Shown piece after piece: positions 61,901 to 64,000 of a stretch of DNA of 64,000 nt; within the stretch, counting starts at the first letter, position 1; each line of letters starts with the position of its first letter. Under the pieces are notes generated by a model that was not told the origin of the DNA, did no database searches, and saw nothing but the letters and a program-made list of their open reading frames with translations. A program made the position numbers and the translations under genes. Origin of the DNA: Pyxicephalus adspersus. Taxonomy: Eukaryota; Chordata; Amphibia; Anura; Pyxicephalidae. Location: the NCBI RefSeq assembly GCF_032062135.1, contig NC_092859.1:87652549-87716548 (forward strand), in the 5' to 3' direction.

Positions 61901-62750
61901 ACAGTAAGATTAGTAAAGTTGAGAAAAAGTGGATATATTTTATTTGTTGCAGTTTAACAGAGTAGAAGATTAATCAAATAAATTAAATCAAAAAACATAA
62001 TTTCTGCCTATCTCAGGACTTCTACCCTCACATAACTGATAATAATGCCAGAAGTATACTTGTATTGACTGAATTTTCTAATATTTCTACAATTTACTAT
62101 TTGTACCATTACTGCCCCTTCCAGGGGGTTTCTAGGAACCCCTCTGTATATCAAAGCCAGAAAAATATTTTGCTTAGGTTATGCCTGTGACATTAAATAC
62201 CAGGTATCGTGGAAACTGTTTTTCAAGCAGCTGTCTAAACATTATAGAACAGTTATTTCATGACATGAATTTAACCCACATACCAATGCTGAAAGCCATA
62301 GGAATTCCTGTTTCAATCCCCACATTATAAAAATAGAGCACTAATACTCAAAATACAATACTGTGTATAAATACAACAGCTATATTGCAAAAGAAAAGCT
62401 ACCTGACTAATCTGAAAAGTGCAGTCTAAAGGTTTAGATCTACTTTATTGTTATAACAAGGTCTAAACTACAGATATCTCAGATTCTATTTCTTAAAGCT
62501 TGGCAGTTTTAAGTGCTTAATAACAGAGATTAAAGCTATTTGCAATCAGAAATTACTTTTTGTGACATCAAATCAATACTTGGATATAATCCCAAAGTAG
62601 TTCCTTGAAGTAATTTGATAGAAACTAAGCACCTGTCTTATTTTTTTCAGTAGTATAGATAGAAAATCATTTGACCTAAATATTGTACATACACAAAAAG
62701 TACATCATGTGATAATCTGTGATATTGTAATAATTTGATATATGTTGATA
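58990..62750. other. Intron stretch, nothing recognised
   Basis: AT-rich. The short CTTCCAGGGGGTTTCTAGGA near 62118 looks like a hAT scrap. No exon seen. Confidence 0.35.
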
Positions 62751-62758
62751 CCTTATAC

Positions 62759-62830
62759 CAGCCCTTCTCAGCCAGGGCTCCTTCAGAAGTTGTTAGGGGT
62801 TCCTTGAACTTTGGCTTTTTGACCTCTTGT
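62759..62830 (+). mobile_element. hAT left-end fragment
   Basis: CAGCCCTTCTCAGCCAGGGC then TCC, and TTAGGGGTTCCTTGAAC shortly after, match hAT elements of the same kind as the 54.6-kb fragment. No right end found. Confidence 0.5.
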
Positions 62831-63278
62831 TTGATGATGTATACTTCTGAGACCACTATCACTTAGAGAGAGCTTTAGCACTTTATGACAATAATTTAAT
62901 TGTTTTAATGGTGTTATCCTAGCTACCACTAGCTAAGAGTTTTTTTTTACTAATAAATTGGTGTTACTATTGCTTCCCCAAGACCTGACTTTTTTTTAGG
63001 ATATACAAAAACTGACAAATGCTTCAATAAGCACAAATGGCATATGCAATGTGCAGTGAAGGTTGATTCCTAGATCTATCAAATCAAGCATTTGACTTTT
63101 TTAGGCTACTTTTATATTTGTGTAGATTTATCTAGTCTGAAGCAGTTCTGAACCAAACAGAAGCCCCTCAACTTTGACCCTTCTATGCCAAAATTATTAG
63201 TAAGTTTCCAAGTAACCATTAAGATATTGTATACAGTGTGTGTGTGTATGTGTGACTTTACCTGCATTCTATTTTTAA

Positions 63279-63840
63279 CCCTCCTAGCGTCCTAATGCTG
63301 TCCGTATTTTCACACAAGCTTTACTTTTTTTTGCATGGGAACTTTTTTACATTGTAGGCTTATAATTTTTAGGCATAACTCACCCAAATATGCCCAATAT
63401 TTAATATTAAACCTTAAATAAAAAATACAAAAAAATTGTGAAATTTAGGATTTGTGAAATATAAAGATTTCTTTGTATACTCAATACAATTATTTTGTAT
63501 TAAATCCAATACAATCCAATACAAAATTATTTCAATTTCCCGCTGCACCTCCCGCACAAACCAACGCATGCACCGACGTCACCCGGAGAACGTCTCTGCA
63601 GTTGCCGGGAGAAGATCAAAGAAGTAGGACGTGTCCTGAGTAGTGTTGGTCGAATAGCTCACTATTCGATTCGACAGCTATTCGGCCGAATATAGCAAAA
63701 AAATTTGCGTGGTCGAATTCGAATCCCATTAAAGTCAATGGGAGAAAAATTCGGGTTAGCCATATTCGGGTCGAATATAGGGACAACCCGAATTCGAACA
63801 TCAACACTAGTCCTGAGGACATGGGAATACCCAGGGGGGT
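63279..63840. mobile_element. TTAA-type MITE with nested hAT MITE
   Basis: TTAA at 63275-63278 precedes CCCTCCTAGCG. The right end GGGAATACCCAGGGGGG is the inverse of the CCTCCCTGGCGGTATTCCC end seen at 52.69 kb. The block at 63486-63545 (TATTTTGTATTAAATCCAAT.. TTTCCCGC) is shared with the element at 10.98 kb. The right TTAA has decayed. Confidence 0.65.
63641..63809. mobile_element. hAT-type MITE with perfect 8-bp TSD
   Basis: Ends TAGTGTTGGTCGAAT and ATTCGAACATCAACACTA, 169 bp. GTCCTGAG is duplicated exactly at 63633-63640 and 63810-63817. Much of the element is self-complementary around TCGAATAGCTCACTATTCGA. Related to 38496-38753. Confidence 0.88.
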
Positions 63841-64000
63841 TTACATAGAAATAGAATTGTAGCTCATAAAACCAATTGTAGTCTTGATAAAATCAGGAGT
63901 GCAGAAAATAAAACCCTTCCTCTTACTCTTTGGATCACAAGTGAAAATCTCCAATTCTGACTAGAAAAGTTCTACTAAAGATGTTAGGTACAGTTTCAGA

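Noticed and set aside
25721..64000. Search for the next TRHDE exon with the AMENWG and HExxH motifs
   Set aside because: Not found by eye on the + strand. It is presumably beyond the window.
1..64000. CRISPR arrays, bacterial operons, tRNA or rRNA genes
   Set aside because: No such structures were seen. The sequence is vertebrate intronic DNA and the tandem arrays lack spacer-repeat organisation.

Overview
The window looks like intronic DNA from an anuran (frog) nuclear genome. It is AT-rich and has no long uninterrupted coding sequence, but it is packed with interspersed repeats. The repeat types are what I would expect of a frog: an L1/Tx1-type LINE remnant, L2-type LINE tails, hAT, Harbinger and pogo/mariner-type MITEs, many TTAA-flanked elements with TTAAAG-type ends (like the T2/Kolobok group of Xenopus), and LTR relics. 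The frog assignment is an inference from one conserved exon plus this repeat repertoire. I could not run a database search. A run of 20 Ns at 13990-14009 marks an assembly gap.

The only well supported host coding sequence is one 127-bp internal exon on the + strand at 25594-25720. It has clean splice sites and encodes 42 residues of an M1-family zinc aminopeptidase. The best match I recognise is the thyrotropin-releasing-hormone-degrading ectoenzyme (TRHDE). On that reading nearly everything else is TRHDE intron: at least 25.6 kb upstream and 38 kb downstream of the exon. I looked for the next exon, which should carry the exopeptidase (xAMENWG) and HExxH motifs, and did not find it.

Layout: 1-4.6 kb is mostly unrecognised sequence with a degenerate ~100-115 bp tandem array (2.3-2.7 kb) and an inverted repeat (4.1-4.3 kb). 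A 1.0-kb hAT element lies at 4680-5693, an L1/Tx1 ORF2 3' end at 6.65-7.62 kb and an L2-type LINE tail at 8.5-8.94 kb. A 64-80 bp tandem array (10.9-12.0 kb) is split exactly at a TTAA by a 586-bp MITE. From 13.8 to 20 kb there are composite repeats, the gap and two related G-rich elements in opposite orientation. An L1/Tx1 ORF1 remnant lies at 22.1-22.4 kb, an LTR-like block at 24.3-24.8 kb, then the exon. From 27 to 41 kb there are TTAA elements, fold-back MITEs, an L2 tail, a 481-bp TA-flanked MITE and two hAT MITEs. This stretch also holds a broken 1.5-kb copy of an uncharacterised multi-copy protein family next to a TTAAAG-type terminus (36585-38187). From 46.7 to 64 kb there are hAT fragments, tandem and hairpin elements, and a 1132-bp solo LTR nested in a TTAA MITE. 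The end of the window also has a 287-bp Harbinger-type MITE, another T2-like MITE, and a hAT MITE with a perfect 8-bp target duplication nested in a TTAA element.

There is no sign of a gene cluster or operon. The most interesting points are the decayed uncharacterised gene with a TTAA-type terminus, the tandem array carrying repeated CCAAGGTCA nuclear-receptor-like half-sites, the shared hairpin modules, and a hammerhead-ribozyme-like motif at 40.94 kb.
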